This document shows positions 8,264-16,870 of a stretch of DNA of 64,000 bases, one piece after another. The notes below the pieces were generated by a model. It did no database searches and was not told the origin of the DNA. It saw nothing but the letters and a program-made list of their open reading frames with translations. The DNA comes from Leifsonia poae. GTDB lineage: Bacteria > Actinomycetota > Actinomycetes > Actinomycetales > Microbacteriaceae. The stretch covers positions 1,302,001 to 1,366,000 of the forward strand of contig NZ_JAIHLP010000002.1 in assembly GCF_020009625.1 (NCBI RefSeq), in the 5' to 3' direction. The position numbers and the translations under genes were made by a program. The stretch's first letter is position 1, and each line of letters opens with the position of its first letter.

Positions 8264-8854
8264 ATGAGACCACTTCGCTACGCCATCAATGTCACTCTCG
8301 ACGGCTGCTGCCATCACGAGGCAGGGCTTGCCCCCGACGAGGAGTCGATGCGCTATTGGACCGCCGAGGTGGAGCGAGCCGATGCTCTGCTTTTCGGTCG
8401 GGTGACCTACGAGATGATGGAGTCGGCGTGGCGCCGGCCGGCCACGGGTACGTGGCCCGAGTGGATGGACGAGTGGCAGATCCCGTTCGCCGAGGCCATC
8501 GACGGCGCGGAGAAGCACATCGTGTCGAGCACGCTGAGCGGGGTCGACTGGAACGCCGAACTGCTTCGGGGCGACCTGCGGCAAGCGGTCGAGCGGCTCA
8601 AGCAGGAGCCGGGTGACGGTCTTTTCGTCGGTGGCGTGACGCTTCCCCGAGCGTTGGCGGATCTGGGACTGATCGACGAATACGTGTTCGTTGTTCACCC
8701 TGTTCTTGCCGGACACGGGCCGACGTTGCTCGCGGGTCTTCGGGAGCGCATCCAGCTCGAGCTGGTGGACCGGCAGGAGTTCCGGTCGGGGGTGACCGCG
8801 CTGCGGTTCCGGCCGGCTCCGGCCTGCTCCGGCCGGGTCCCGCCAAGTGGGTAA
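8264..8854 (+). CDS. Dihydrofolate reductase-family protein (RibD C-terminal fold)
   Basis: 196-aa cytoplasmic NADPH-dependent reductase-like protein. 'YAINVTLDGCCHHE' starts the fold, 'ADALLFGRVTYEMME' follows the nucleotide-binding site, and 'DGLFVGGVTLPRALADLGLIDEY' is the conserved GG strand of the family. These proteins are numerous in actinobacteria and mostly lack known substrates. GGGAGAG lies about seven bases before the ATG. Single gene. Confidence 0.85.
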   Translation: MRPLRYAINVTLDGCCHHEAGLAPDEESMRYWTAEVERADALLFGRVTYEMMESAWRRPATGTWPEWMDEWQIPFAEAIDGAEKHIVSSTLSGVDWNAELLRGDLRQAVERLKQEPGDGLFVGGVTLPRALADLGLIDEYVFVVHPVLAGHGPTLLAGLRERIQLELVDRQEFRSGVTALRFRPAPACSGRVPPSG

Positions 8855-8960
8855 CGGCGTGACGTGATTGCTCCTGACGGTCCCGGCAGGGCGGGGCGGC
8901 TCAGCATTTGCAATCGTTCTGTCGGCGGGCGAATCTCGCGTGCACGAGGATGATGGACCC

Positions 8961-9398
8961 ATGCCCGCCACTCACCGTCCCGGCCTTCGGGTCGACTCGG
9001 GACTCACGATCCCCGAGTCTGAGCTGTCTTGGCGATTCTCGCGGTCATCCGGCCCCGGCGGCCAGAGTGTGAACACTGCCGACTCCCGGGTTGAACTCGT
9101 GTGGGATGTGGCAGGCTCAGCCGTTCTCACACCGTTTCAGCGGGAGCGACTCCTCGATCGTCTGGGCAGCCGCCTGGTCGACGGAGCGCTGACGATCGCA
9201 GCATCCGAGCACCGCGCCCAATTGCGCAATCGGGAAGCCGCCCGCCTCCGGCTGGCCGATATCGTGGCCGACGCCCTCCTGCCCCCGGCCCCACCGCGGA
9301 AACCGACGAAACCGAGCCGCGGCGCCAAGCAACGCCGCTTGGAGGCGAAGAAGCGACGCACCGACGTCAAGCGACTGCGCCGCCCTCCTCACGATTGA
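8961..9398 (+). CDS. arfB: Alternative ribosome-rescue factor ArfB (peptidyl-tRNA hydrolase)
   Basis: 145-aa release-factor-like hydrolase that frees stalled ribosomes on non-stop mRNA. 'SRSSGPGGQSVNTADSRVEL' contains the catalytic GGQ loop, and the basic tail (about 110-145, rich in K/R: 'KPSRGAKQRRLEAKKRRTDV') is the part that enters the empty mRNA channel. No stop-codon recognition domain is present, as expected. The ATG at 8961 was preferred over upstream in-frame codons because the homologous sequence starts there. Confidence 0.9.
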   Translation: MPATHRPGLRVDSGLTIPESELSWRFSRSSGPGGQSVNTADSRVELVWDVAGSAVLTPFQRERLLDRLGSRLVDGALTIAASEHRAQLRNREAARLRLADIVADALLPPAPPRKPTKPSRGAKQRRLEAKKRRTDVKRLRRPPHD

Positions 9399-9551
9399 CC
9401 GTTGACGCGCCCGGGCCGGAAACCGCTTCGACCCGAGCGGACTACGCCTGGGGGCGCCAACGGGCAATTCGAGGGAAGTGGGGCGGACGTTCGCGTTTCG
9501 AGTCGTGGCTGAGTCTCAACGAACAGGAGGCCGCCGATTCCGGTGACGTTC

Positions 9552-10487
9552 CTATTCCCCGAGGCCGTTCCGAAACCCGTCGCGCCAGCTCGCGTAGGTG
9601 GGGCTCCACCCGAGCGCAGCCTTCGCCTTCGCATTTGACGAGCCGCGCGCTGTCGTCATCCACTGCACCCCGAAATCGCCGATCAGCGGACGGGCCGCCC
9701 ACGCTGGTATACGCATCGGCTTCCTCCCACCTGCGGCGCTGGCGAGCTCCGGTAGCCACTCGGCGACCGCGGCAGGATCGTCGTCGACGATGTTGTACAG
9801 ACCAGATGCCCCTCGCGTTGCGGCCGCGACCGTCGCCGATGCTGCGTCGTCGATGTGGCAGAACGACCAGACCCCGCCACCACCGCCGACGATGGGCATC
9901 CGACCTTTGCGAACGAGCTCGAGCATCTCCCCGCCCGTGCCGAGGGACTGCGCGGGGCCGTACAACGGCCCGTAGCGGAGGACGAGTCCTCCGGCTGCCA
10001 AGGTCACTGTCTCGGTGTGGGCGATCGCGGCGAGGGTCTGGCGTGATGCCGCGGCAGGGTTCGGGTCGAGTGGATCCAGCTCCGATTTCACCTGGGCTCC
10101 GGCGTGCTCATTCGTCCACCCGGTGAAGCTTTGCACGATGTAGCGGGTTGTCCCGGCCTGCTGCCCAGCGTCCAGCAGCGCATCGGTGGCACGCGTCCGC
10201 AACTCATTTGTGACCGCGAACGATGTGTCGATCTTCTTGAGGTTCATTCCGCCTGCAAGCGCGGTGAGCTCATGAACGATGACGTCCGGCTGGGCATTGA
10301 GCACTGCTCGACGGATGGAGTCCACATCCCGGCCATCCATGACGACGCCGTGACCTCCCGCAGCAGTGATCAGGCGCGCTCCTTCGAGCGAACGAGACGT
10401 GCCGGTCACCTCGTGACCTGCAGCGGCGAAGAGGGGGACGAGCCGGGACCCGACGGCTCCCGTTGCGCCTGCGATGAATACCTTCAT
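9552..10487 (-). CDS. NAD(P)-dependent epimerase/reductase, ECF41 partner (COE) gene
   Basis: 311-aa short-chain-like epimerase/dehydratase. MKVFIAGATGAVGSRLVP is the Rossmann GxxGxxG loop; 'YIVQSFTGWTNE' holds the active-site Ser/Tyr region and 'LVLRYGPLYGP' is typical of the extended SDR/NmrA group. ATG at 10487 has GGAGC seven bases upstream. Known pattern: ECF41 sigma genes sit next to a carboxymuconolactone decarboxylase, oxidoreductase or epimerase gene that is their main target. This gene fits, being divergent from the sigma factor and having its promoter (10516-10542). Confidence 0.88.
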   Translation of the reverse strand: MKVFIAGATGAVGSRLVPLFAAAGHEVTGTSRSLEGARLITAAGGHGVVMDGRDVDSIRRAVLNAQPDVIVHELTALAGGMNLKKIDTSFAVTNELRTRATDALLDAGQQAGTTRYIVQSFTGWTNEHAGAQVKSELDPLDPNPAAASRQTLAAIAHTETVTLAAGGLVLRYGPLYGPAQSLGTGGEMLELVRKGRMPIVGGGGGVWSFCHIDDAASATVAAATRGASGLYNIVDDDPAAVAEWLPELASAAGGRKPMRIPAWAARPLIGDFGVQWMTTARGSSNAKAKAALGWSPTYASWRDGFRNGLGE

Positions 10488-10515
10488 GATGGTGCTCCTA
10501 TCTGTCACCCCCTTC

Positions 10516-10542
10516 GACGGGCGACCCTGCCTGTGTGTGACA
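10516..10542 (-). promoter_or_regulatory. ECF41-type promoter
   Basis: On the minus strand TGTCACA (10542-10536) is followed after exactly 16 bp by CGTC (10519-10516), 29 bp before the epimerase ATG. TGTCACA/CGTC is the published ECF41 promoter motif, so the adjacent sigma factor very likely transcribes the epimerase from here. Confidence 0.85.
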
Positions 10543-10552
10543 GACTGCGAAC

Positions 10553-11479
10553 ATGGATCTCGCCGTCGAAGCGGCTGCGCTTCGTCCTCTCATGTTCTCG
10601 ATCGCGTATCGGATGCTCGGCAGCGTCACCGACGCCGAGGACATCGTGCAGGCGGGAATGCTGCGGCTGCACGAGCGGACTCGTGCCGGCGAGGTCATCC
10701 AACGACCGGACGCCTTCGCTTCGACGGTGGCGACGCGCCTTTCGATCGACGTGCTTCGCTCCGCTCGTCGCACCCGCGAATTGTACGTCGGCCCATGGCT
10801 GCCCGAGCCTCTACTCATCGACGACGACGACCCGGCCCGACGCATCGAGCACGACGAGACAGTAACCGTGGGCGTGCTCAGGATGCTCGAACGGCTCGGC
10901 CCGATCGAGCGGGCTGTGTTCGTTCTGCACGAGTCGCTGGGCCTGGACTACGCCGAAATCTCGGAGATCGTGGGACGCTCCCCGTCCGCGTGCCGCCAGA
11001 TCCTGCATCGCGCGCGCGTTCGGGTCGCCGCAGACAGTGTCCGGTTCGACGTTGATCGCGCTCGCGCCGCACATCTCGCCGGTGACTTCCTCCAGGCTCT
11101 GCGCGAGGGTGACGTCGACGGTGTCGTGCGCGTTCTCGCGCACGACGTGGTGCTGACCGCCGATGGCGGCGGAAAGGCGCCCGCCATCCAGCGCCCGATG
11201 GCGGGCGACGTGGCGGTTGCCCGGTTCCTCGTCGGCCTCATGCGACGCGGCATGAAACTCGGTGTCACGATCGAGTCGGTCTTCGCCAACGGAGAGCACG
11301 CACTACGGTTCCGCGGTGCAAACAATGCGACCCTGGCAGTGCTCACACTCCACTTCCAGGACGGCTCGATCCGTGCCCTGTCGAATCAGTTGAACCCTGA
11401 CAAGCTCCGCCACCTCGGGCGGATCGGCGACCTCTTCGCGCTCTTGCACGGCGTGGACGACGTTGACGGCGGGCGCTGA
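10553..11479 (+). CDS. RNA polymerase sigma factor, ECF41 group (SigJ-like)
   Basis: 308-aa extracytoplasmic-function sigma factor. Region 2 ('PLMFSIAYRMLGSVTDAEDIVQ') and region 4 ('ERAVFVLHESLGLDYAEISEI', 'SPSACRQILHRARVRV') are followed by a SnoaL-like C-terminal extension. That extension carries both ECF41 hallmarks, DGGGK ('LTADGGGKAP') and NPDKL near the end, which are reported to control sigma activity without a separate anti-sigma factor. None is encoded nearby. It drives the divergent epimerase and perhaps itself. Confidence 0.93.
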   Translation: MDLAVEAAALRPLMFSIAYRMLGSVTDAEDIVQAGMLRLHERTRAGEVIQRPDAFASTVATRLSIDVLRSARRTRELYVGPWLPEPLLIDDDDPARRIEHDETVTVGVLRMLERLGPIERAVFVLHESLGLDYAEISEIVGRSPSACRQILHRARVRVAADSVRFDVDRARAAHLAGDFLQALREGDVDGVVRVLAHDVVLTADGGGKAPAIQRPMAGDVAVARFLVGLMRRGMKLGVTIESVFANGEHALRFRGANNATLAVLTLHFQDGSIRALSNQLNPDKLRHLGRIGDLFALLHGVDDVDGGR

Positions 11480-11735
11480 CGGCGACCATCTGTTCAGGCG
11501 ACTCCTGACCACGGATGCTTCATCCCGCTGAACTTCTGGAAGAAGCAGTGCCTGGACGATTTCGCTCGCGCGACCCGCAACCTTGCCTCGCGGCGCTCGG
11601 GCTGTGCATGGCCGATCGTGACAGCGCACAGAAGGCGCTGAAAGACAAACAACTTCGAAATCGCGGCGACGAAACCCGGGTGCGTGACACCCCTGCGGCA
11701 GGGAAGCCGCCCGCCAGTGGCGTATGCCTCACATC
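11480..11735. other. Intergenic stretch without a recognisable gene
   Basis: About 255 bp between the sigma factor and the 3' side of the tRNA. Short open frames exist on both strands but resemble nothing and lack ribosome-binding sites. No repeats or integrase remnants were seen. Confidence 0.5.
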
Positions 11736-11807
11736 GCGCACTGGAGGGACTCGAACCCCCAACCCTTTCCTTAGGACGGAACTGCTCTTCCATTGAGCTA
11801 CAGAGGC
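11736..11807 (-). tRNA. tRNA-Arg (anticodon CCT), acceptor stem irregular
   Basis: Read leftward from 11807: 5' acceptor GCCTCTG, TA, D-arm GCTC/GAGC with a GG-containing loop, anticodon arm GTTCC-GTCCTAA-GGAAA (anticodon CCT), and T-arm GGGGG-TTCGAGT-CCCTC. All canonical elements are present. The 3' acceptor strand is not the expected CAGAGGC: it reads CAGTGCG, so three of seven pairs (1-72, 2-71, 4-69) fail. The expected AGGCA appears 11 nt further on. No CCA is encoded. It may be a pseudogene, an end-edited tRNA or one with an acceptor-stem insertion. Confidence 0.8.
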
Positions 11808-11953
11808 TGACCTGTCGAGTCTAGCGAAACGTGGCGGTGCAAAAGCTGTCGAAAGGGTGGTGTCGGCCCTGTGGAACGCACATTTGGCAGCTCGCGGGCG
11901 GGCAAACAGACAGGCAAGCACGCAAGCACGCGAAGAGGCACGCAGACAGCCAG

Positions 11954-12009
11954 ACCCACGGGTCCAGGCCCACGGGTCCAGACCCACGGGTCCAGACCCT
12001 CGGATCAGG
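11954..12009. repeat. 14-bp minisatellite overlapping the HNH stop codon
   Basis: Three near-identical 14-bp units (ACCCACGGGTCCAG) plus a diverged fourth (11996-12009) that contains the TGA of the HNH gene. Adjacent units can also fold as GGGTC-CA-GACCC hairpins. Confidence 0.85.
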
Positions 12010-12502
12010 CGGCGGGCTCCAGGTAGTCGTGCCATTCGGGCTGGGCTGACTCGACGCCGCGGACGACCCAGGAGGCGTCGTAGGGCACGCGGGGGGTGAA
12101 GGCGAGCGACCAGCCCATCTCGCCGGGGGTTCTGTCGCTTTTGATGTTGTTGCAGCGCAGGCAGCAGGCGACCAGGTTCTCCCAGCTGTCGGCGCCGCCG
12201 CGGGAGCGGGGCTGGATGTGGTCGATCGTGGTTGCGGATTTGCCGCAGTAGGCGCAGCGGTGCGCATCCCGGCGCAGCACGCCGCGGCGGCTCACCGGCA
12301 CGGTGCGGCCGCGGGGCAGGCGCACATAGCGGGTGAGCAGGATGACGGATGGTCGCTCGAAGCTGTCGGAGATGCCCCAGACGGGGTGGTCCTGGTCGAT
12401 GGCCACGACGGTTGCCTTCTGGTTCATGACGAGCACGAGGGCGCGCTTGAAAGAGACGACGGCCAGGGGCTCGTACCCGGCGTTGAGGACCAGTGTTCTC
12501 AT
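12005..12502 (-). CDS. HNH endonuclease family protein
   Basis: 165-aa protein beginning MRTLVLNAGYEPLAVVSFKR, a conserved actinobacterial HNH family. The C-terminal half has the zinc-ribbon pairs CAYC and CLRC framing the HNH core ('TTIDHIQPRSRGGADSWENL'). The role in the cell is unknown to me; relatives are stand-alone chromosomal genes, not restriction systems. Start ATG 12502 has GGAAGG about six bases upstream. An intrinsic terminator lies only about 45 bp upstream on the same strand, so expression may depend on read-through. Confidence 0.88.
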   Translation of the reverse strand: MRTLVLNAGYEPLAVVSFKRALVLVMNQKATVVAIDQDHPVWGISDSFERPSVILLTRYVRLPRGRTVPVSRRGVLRRDAHRCAYCGKSATTIDHIQPRSRGGADSWENLVACCLRCNNIKSDRTPGEMGWSLAFTPRVPYDASWVVRGVESAQPEWHDYLEPAA

Positions 12503-12545
12503 CTCAGACCTTCCTGCGGTCCGGATGCGGACGGCGTGCGGCGGC

Positions 12546-12580
12546 AAAGAAAAAGGGCACTGTCCGTGTGGACAGCGCCC
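12546..12580 (-). terminator. Intrinsic terminator upstream of the HNH gene
   Basis: Leftward reading gives GGGC-G-CTGTCC, loop ACAC, GGACAG-T-GCCC, then TTTTTCTTT. This is the best canonical Rho-independent terminator in the window. It lies between the NlpC/P60 gene and the HNH start, so it either ends the NlpC/P60 transcript or acts as an attenuator for HNH. Confidence 0.85.
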
Positions 12581-12594
12581 TGCGAGGAGGAGGC

Positions 12595-12636
12595 ATGGTG
12601 GCGGCAGGCCACGAAATGGTGGCGGCAGGCCAAGAA
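12595..12636. repeat. Two tandem 21-bp units
   Basis: Units 12595-12615 and 12616-12636 share ATGGTGGCGGCAGGCCA and differ at one base. They lie just upstream (minus strand) of the terminator before the HNH gene. No established gene is seen in 12503-12852. Confidence 0.8.
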
Positions 12637-12767
12637 GTCTTGGTGACGAGGGGCGAAATGGCCGCGATCGGTCACGGTGGCCTGCGCCACGCTCATGACC
12701 TTCCGCTCTACCATCGGCTCTCCCGGATCTCTCACGGTGTCAGGGGAACAGAGTAACCCAGAAACGG

Positions 12768-12812
12768 CGCCCCACATATTCGTGGCGCGCCGTTCCGGTG
12801 CTGTGTGGGGCG
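12768..12812 (-). terminator. Stem-loop downstream of the NlpC/P60 gene
   Basis: CGCCCCACA (12768-12776) pairs with TGTGGGGCG (12804-12812), and an alternative inner pairing AACGGCGC/GCGCCGTT exists. It starts about 40 bp after the NlpC/P60 stop, a normal place for a terminator. There is no clean T-run. Confidence 0.4.
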
Positions 12813-12852
12813 GTGTTCACGAAAAGTTCGCAGAACGGGGCACCCCGCAAGG

Positions 12853-13749
12853 TCAGATGCCGAGTCGGACGATGTAGTAGTCGCTGGTCCAGATCGGGCG
12901 GATGGAGATGCTGCGGCCGGTGTCGGGCGCATCCATGATGTTGCCGTTGCCGGCGTAGAAGCCGTCGTGGCCGGGCATGATCACCACATCGCCGGGAACG
13001 GCGTCCTGAATCGAGATGCGGGTGCCGCGAGCGGCCTGGCCCGAAACCGAGTGCGGCAAAGAGATGCCGAACTGGGCGTAGACGAACATGATGTAGCCCG
13101 AGCAGTCGAAACCGGCCGGGGTGGACCCGCCGAAGACGTACGGCGTGCCGATGTACTGCTGGGCGACCGAGAACACCTGCGAGAGGCTGAACTTCGGGTA
13201 AGGCGGGTTGGCCAGGAAGTCGGTGACCGACGGGCCGGAGTAGCTGCTCGCGTAGCTGGCCAGCGAGACGGCAGCGCGCTGGCGGGCGGCCTCGGCGGCC
13301 TTCTGGGTGGCGAGCTGCTCCTCGGTGGTCGCGCTCGACGTGTCGCGGGCGACGGATGCGGCGGCCACGGTCTGCGGAACCTCGACGCTCTGCGACTGCG
13401 CCTTCTTCATGCCGTCGATGGCGGACGCCTTGAACTGCGCCCCGTCGGCTCCCTGCGGGTTGAAGGCGTAGGCCGGGATCGCCATCGTGGCGATGAGGCC
13501 GGCGGCCAACGTCATGACGGCGACGTTGATGACGCCGCCCTTGATCTTCTTCTTGGCGGCCGGTTTCGCCGGCTTCGCGGCGGGCGATGCGGCGGCGGGC
13601 TCGACAGTGCGAGCAGAGTTCGAGACGGGGGCGACCCGCTCGGCACGCAGAGAGCGGCGGGAGACAAGGTCGGAGGTGGAGCCTGTGGTGGAACGATTCG
13701 GGTTGGTTGAGGGGTCCTCTTCAGAACCGGGCGTACCTAATTGGGCCAA
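12853..13749 (-). CDS. NlpC/P60 family peptidoglycan endopeptidase (C40)
   Basis: 298-aa envelope hydrolase that should cleave within the peptidoglycan stem peptide. A long basic, Ala/Pro/Lys-rich cytoplasmic N-terminus (1-70) precedes one hydrophobic segment (about 73-95, ending MAIPAYA, a possible signal-peptidase site). A linker follows, then the catalytic domain with DCSGYI (Cys216), 'GDVVIMPGHDGFYAG' (His) and a distal polar residue. The start is TTG at 13749, with a perfect AGGAGG eight bases upstream. The 5' leader is long and structured (next entry), in line with the tight control usual for these enzymes. Confidence 0.9.
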   Translation of the reverse strand: MAQLGTPGSEEDPSTNPNRSTTGSTSDLVSRRSLRAERVAPVSNSARTVEPAAASPAAKPAKPAAKKKIKGGVINVAVMTLAAGLIATMAIPAYAFNPQGADGAQFKASAIDGMKKAQSQSVEVPQTVAAASVARDTSSATTEEQLATQKAAEAARQRAAVSLASYASSYSGPSVTDFLANPPYPKFSLSQVFSVAQQYIGTPYVFGGSTPAGFDCSGYIMFVYAQFGISLPHSVSGQAARGTRISIQDAVPGDVVIMPGHDGFYAGNGNIMDAPDTGRSISIRPIWTSDYYIVRLGI

Positions 13750-13756
13750 GGTGTAA

Positions 13757-13925
13757 ACCTCCTGCGCTCCAACAGCACTAGGTAGCTGTCCCGTCCCGGT
13801 TGCTTATAGCTTCGGCTTCGCGAATCAAGAGACAGTGGGTGGGGGTGGAGCGTCTTGACCCGGGTCCTGTGGCCGGCTTCTGGCCCGTCGGACTCGTAAG
13901 AGACTACGGGAGCCCATCCGGTTTG
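13757..13925 (-). promoter_or_regulatory. Structured 5' leader of the NlpC/P60 gene, candidate c-di-AMP (ydaO) riboswitch
   Basis: About 170 nt of leader contain several possible helices. On the minus strand it includes ACGGGACAGCTACCTAG, resembling the conserved CCGUCAGCUAACCU segment of ydaO/yuaA riboswitches, and CGCTCC/GGAGCG segments that could pair near the AGGAGG site. ydaO elements are known upstream of actinobacterial nlpC/p60 and rpf genes. A covariance search was not possible, so this is a candidate only. Confidence 0.45.
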
Positions 13926-13967
13926 TCACATCCTTTTCGGGGATTTTTAACAAATCGGTAACGGAAG

Positions 13968-14660
13968 TCACACGGTGACGAAGATGTGAACGGCGAGTTC
14001 GTTCGGCAGTTCCAGGCCGGTCTCATAGCCGTCGATCTGCACGGCGACATACGATCCGGCGGAGGCGAAAGTGCCGGTCGAGCCAGGAAAAACGCCCGCC
14101 TGCTTGAGCTGGAGGAGCAGCTCGGGGTCGACCTGGGCGGGTTCGCCGAGACGGCGGATCTTGGCCGTCACCCCGGAATCCTGACCTTCAACCACATCTA
14201 CAAGGTTGACGAGGCCTTCCGTGCTCGGTGTCGCGTCGACCTCGCCCAATTCGCCGAGGCCCGGGATGGGGTTGCCGTACGGCGACTCGGTGGGGTGGCC
14301 GAGCATGGTGAGGAGCTTGCGCTCCACCTGCTCGCTCATCACGTGCTCCCAGCGGCAGGCCTCTTCGTGCACGTACTCCCATTCGAGCTCGATCACGTCG
14401 CTGAGCAGACGCTCGGCGAGCCGGTGCTTGCGCATGACGTGCACGGCCTTGCGGCGCCCATCGTCGGTGAGTTCGAGGTGCCGGTCGCCCGAGACGACGA
14501 CGAGACCGTCGCGCTCCATGCGGCCGACCGTCTGCGAGACCGTGGGCCCGGAGTGCCCGAGCCGTTCGGAGATTCGCGCGCGCAGCGGGATGATGTTGTC
14601 TTCTTCGAGCTCGAGAATGGTGCGAAGGTACATCTCGGTCGTGTCGATCAGATCGGTCAT
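13968..14660 (-). CDS. ideR: Iron-dependent repressor, DtxR/IdeR family
   Basis: 230-aa metalloregulator. The N-terminal winged helix ('LRARISERLGHSGPTVSQTV') and dimerisation domain are very close to DtxR. All metal ligands sit at DtxR positions: primary Met10, Cys102, Glu105, His106 and ancillary His79, Glu83, His98. A C-terminal SH3-like domain follows (about 150-230). Cys102 argues for iron rather than manganese sensing. The ATG at 14660 has GGAGG five bases upstream. A matching 19-bp operator occurs at 46115 before a siderophore-interacting protein gene. Confidence 0.93.
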   Translation of the reverse strand: MTDLIDTTEMYLRTILELEEDNIIPLRARISERLGHSGPTVSQTVGRMERDGLVVVSGDRHLELTDDGRRKAVHVMRKHRLAERLLSDVIELEWEYVHEEACRWEHVMSEQVERKLLTMLGHPTESPYGNPIPGLGELGEVDATPSTEGLVNLVDVVEGQDSGVTAKIRRLGEPAQVDPELLLQLKQAGVFPGSTGTFASAGSYVAVQIDGYETGLELPNELAVHIFVTV

Positions 14661-14770
14661 GAACCCCTCCACTTACTGACGCGCGGTACGACAGTAGAGC
14701 CTACTTGGTGCCGGTGACAGTCCCGCGCAGCCCCGCGAAGACGGCACCGCCGCTGTTCGACAGCCAATAG

Positions 14771-15895
<1,125 letters not shown>

Positions 15896-15907
15896 CCGGA
15901 GGCCACG

Positions 15908-16141
15908 ATGCGACTCTGGCTGCGCGACAGCGAGCGACGGCCCGACCCGGTTCCCGTGAAGACGGATGACCGGCGGGCCGTGCTCGTCGGGCTAGCGCTG
16001 TGGCTGGTCGCCCTCGTCGTGGTGCTCGTCTTCAACCGCGCGCTCATCGGCGCCGGCGACGGCTGGTGGTTCTGGACCGTCATCGTCGGTCTCGTGCTCG
16101 GCCTCGTCGGGCTCGTCTATCTCACCGTCAAACGGCGCTAG
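15908..16141 (+). CDS. DUF2530 small membrane protein
   Basis: 77-aa protein with two hydrophobic segments (about 25-43 and 52-72) separated by a short 'NRALIGAGDGWW' loop and ending in KRR. A GGAGG site lies five bases before the ATG. It follows serC, an order common in actinobacteria. Its 3' 150 bp overlap, on the opposite strand, the 3' end of the DUF3027 gene. Function unknown. Confidence 0.85.
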   Translation: MRLWLRDSERRPDPVPVKTDDRRAVLVGLALWLVALVVVLVFNRALIGAGDGWWFWTVIVGLVLGLVGLVYLTVKRR

Positions 16142-16870
16142 GCCGGCCGACACCGCGCTGGCATCGTCGAGTGCCGCCGCTTCCTCGGCCGGAAGGTCGA
16201 GGTCGAGGTCGAGGTCGGCGTCGGCGTCGGCCTCGTCGTCGTACGAGCCGTCGGCGCTGTCGATGTCGATGCCGTCGATGTCGTCGGGGTGCAGATCGTG
16301 CACATCCCGGTCGTCATCATCGTCATCGTCATCGTCGTCGTCGACGTCGTCATCGTCATCGTCGTCGAAGTCCGACTCGTCGTCGTCGAGATCGTCGTCG
16401 TCGGATTCATCGGACTCGTCGTCGCTCTCGGACTCGTCGCCCTCCGCTGCAGCCGCAGCGTGCTGCGCCTCTTGCGACGCCTGATAATCGGCGAGACGCT
16501 CCGACCACGGCACCCAATCGGGCGCGAGCAGGGAGCGGTCACCGGGCATCAGCTCGGCTTCGAGAACCGACGGGGCCGACTCGTCGTCGATCCGGGAGAT
16601 CGTCACAGTCCAGTGCCAGCCCGGATACCCCGGGAGCGTGCACGCGAACAGCAGCGACAGCACATGCTCGCCCTCCACGAAGTGGCCGACGGGGTCGCCG
16701 ACGGTCGCCGCCGGCGTGATCTCGAGCAGCGCCTCACGCGCCAGAGGCACCGAGGCGAGCAGCACGCTGTCGGGAACGGCCGGCGTCACCGGGGTCACCA
16801 GCGACTCCGCCTCGGCGGTTGCGGCGCTCGGGTCGGACGGTGTCTGCTCGACCGTCTCGTCGTCAGGCAT
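15992..16870 (-). CDS. DUF3027 protein with a long Asp-rich tail
   Basis: 292-aa protein. The N-terminal half (about 35-135) is the DUF3027 domain ('GYPGWHWTVTISRIDDESAP', 'LLAPDWVPWSERLADYQ'). From about residue 148 it becomes extremely acidic, with uninterrupted Asp runs near 170-195 encoded by GTC/ATC repeats on the plus strand, then an acidic low-complexity C-terminus. The last 150 bp lie antisense inside the DUF2530 gene. It overlaps the upstream cold-shock gene by 8 bp, so the two are co-transcribed. Function unknown; the tail may bind cations or be disordered. Confidence 0.82.
   Translation of the reverse strand: MPDDETVEQTPSDPSAATAEAESLVTPVTPAVPDSVLLASVPLAREALLEITPAATVGDPVGHFVEGEHVLSLLFACTLPGYPGWHWTVTISRIDDESAPSVLEAELMPGDRSLLAPDWVPWSERLADYQASQEAQHAAAAAEGDESESDDESDESDDDDLDDDESDFDDDDDDDVDDDDDDDDDDDRDVHDLHPDDIDGIDIDSADGSYDDEADADADLDLDLDLPAEEAAALDDASAVSAGLAPFDGEIDEPDEAEHETDDDGPEPPAVAGADERAVEDEHHDEGDQPQR

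Noticed and set aside
11515..11796. A 93-codon plus-strand frame running into the tRNA
   Set aside because: It overlaps the tRNA gene, has no ribosome-binding site and resembles nothing.
11720..11807. Bounds of an integrated mobile element at the tRNA
   Set aside because: No integrase, no direct repeat of the tRNA 3' end and no phage or conjugation genes were found on either side within the window.
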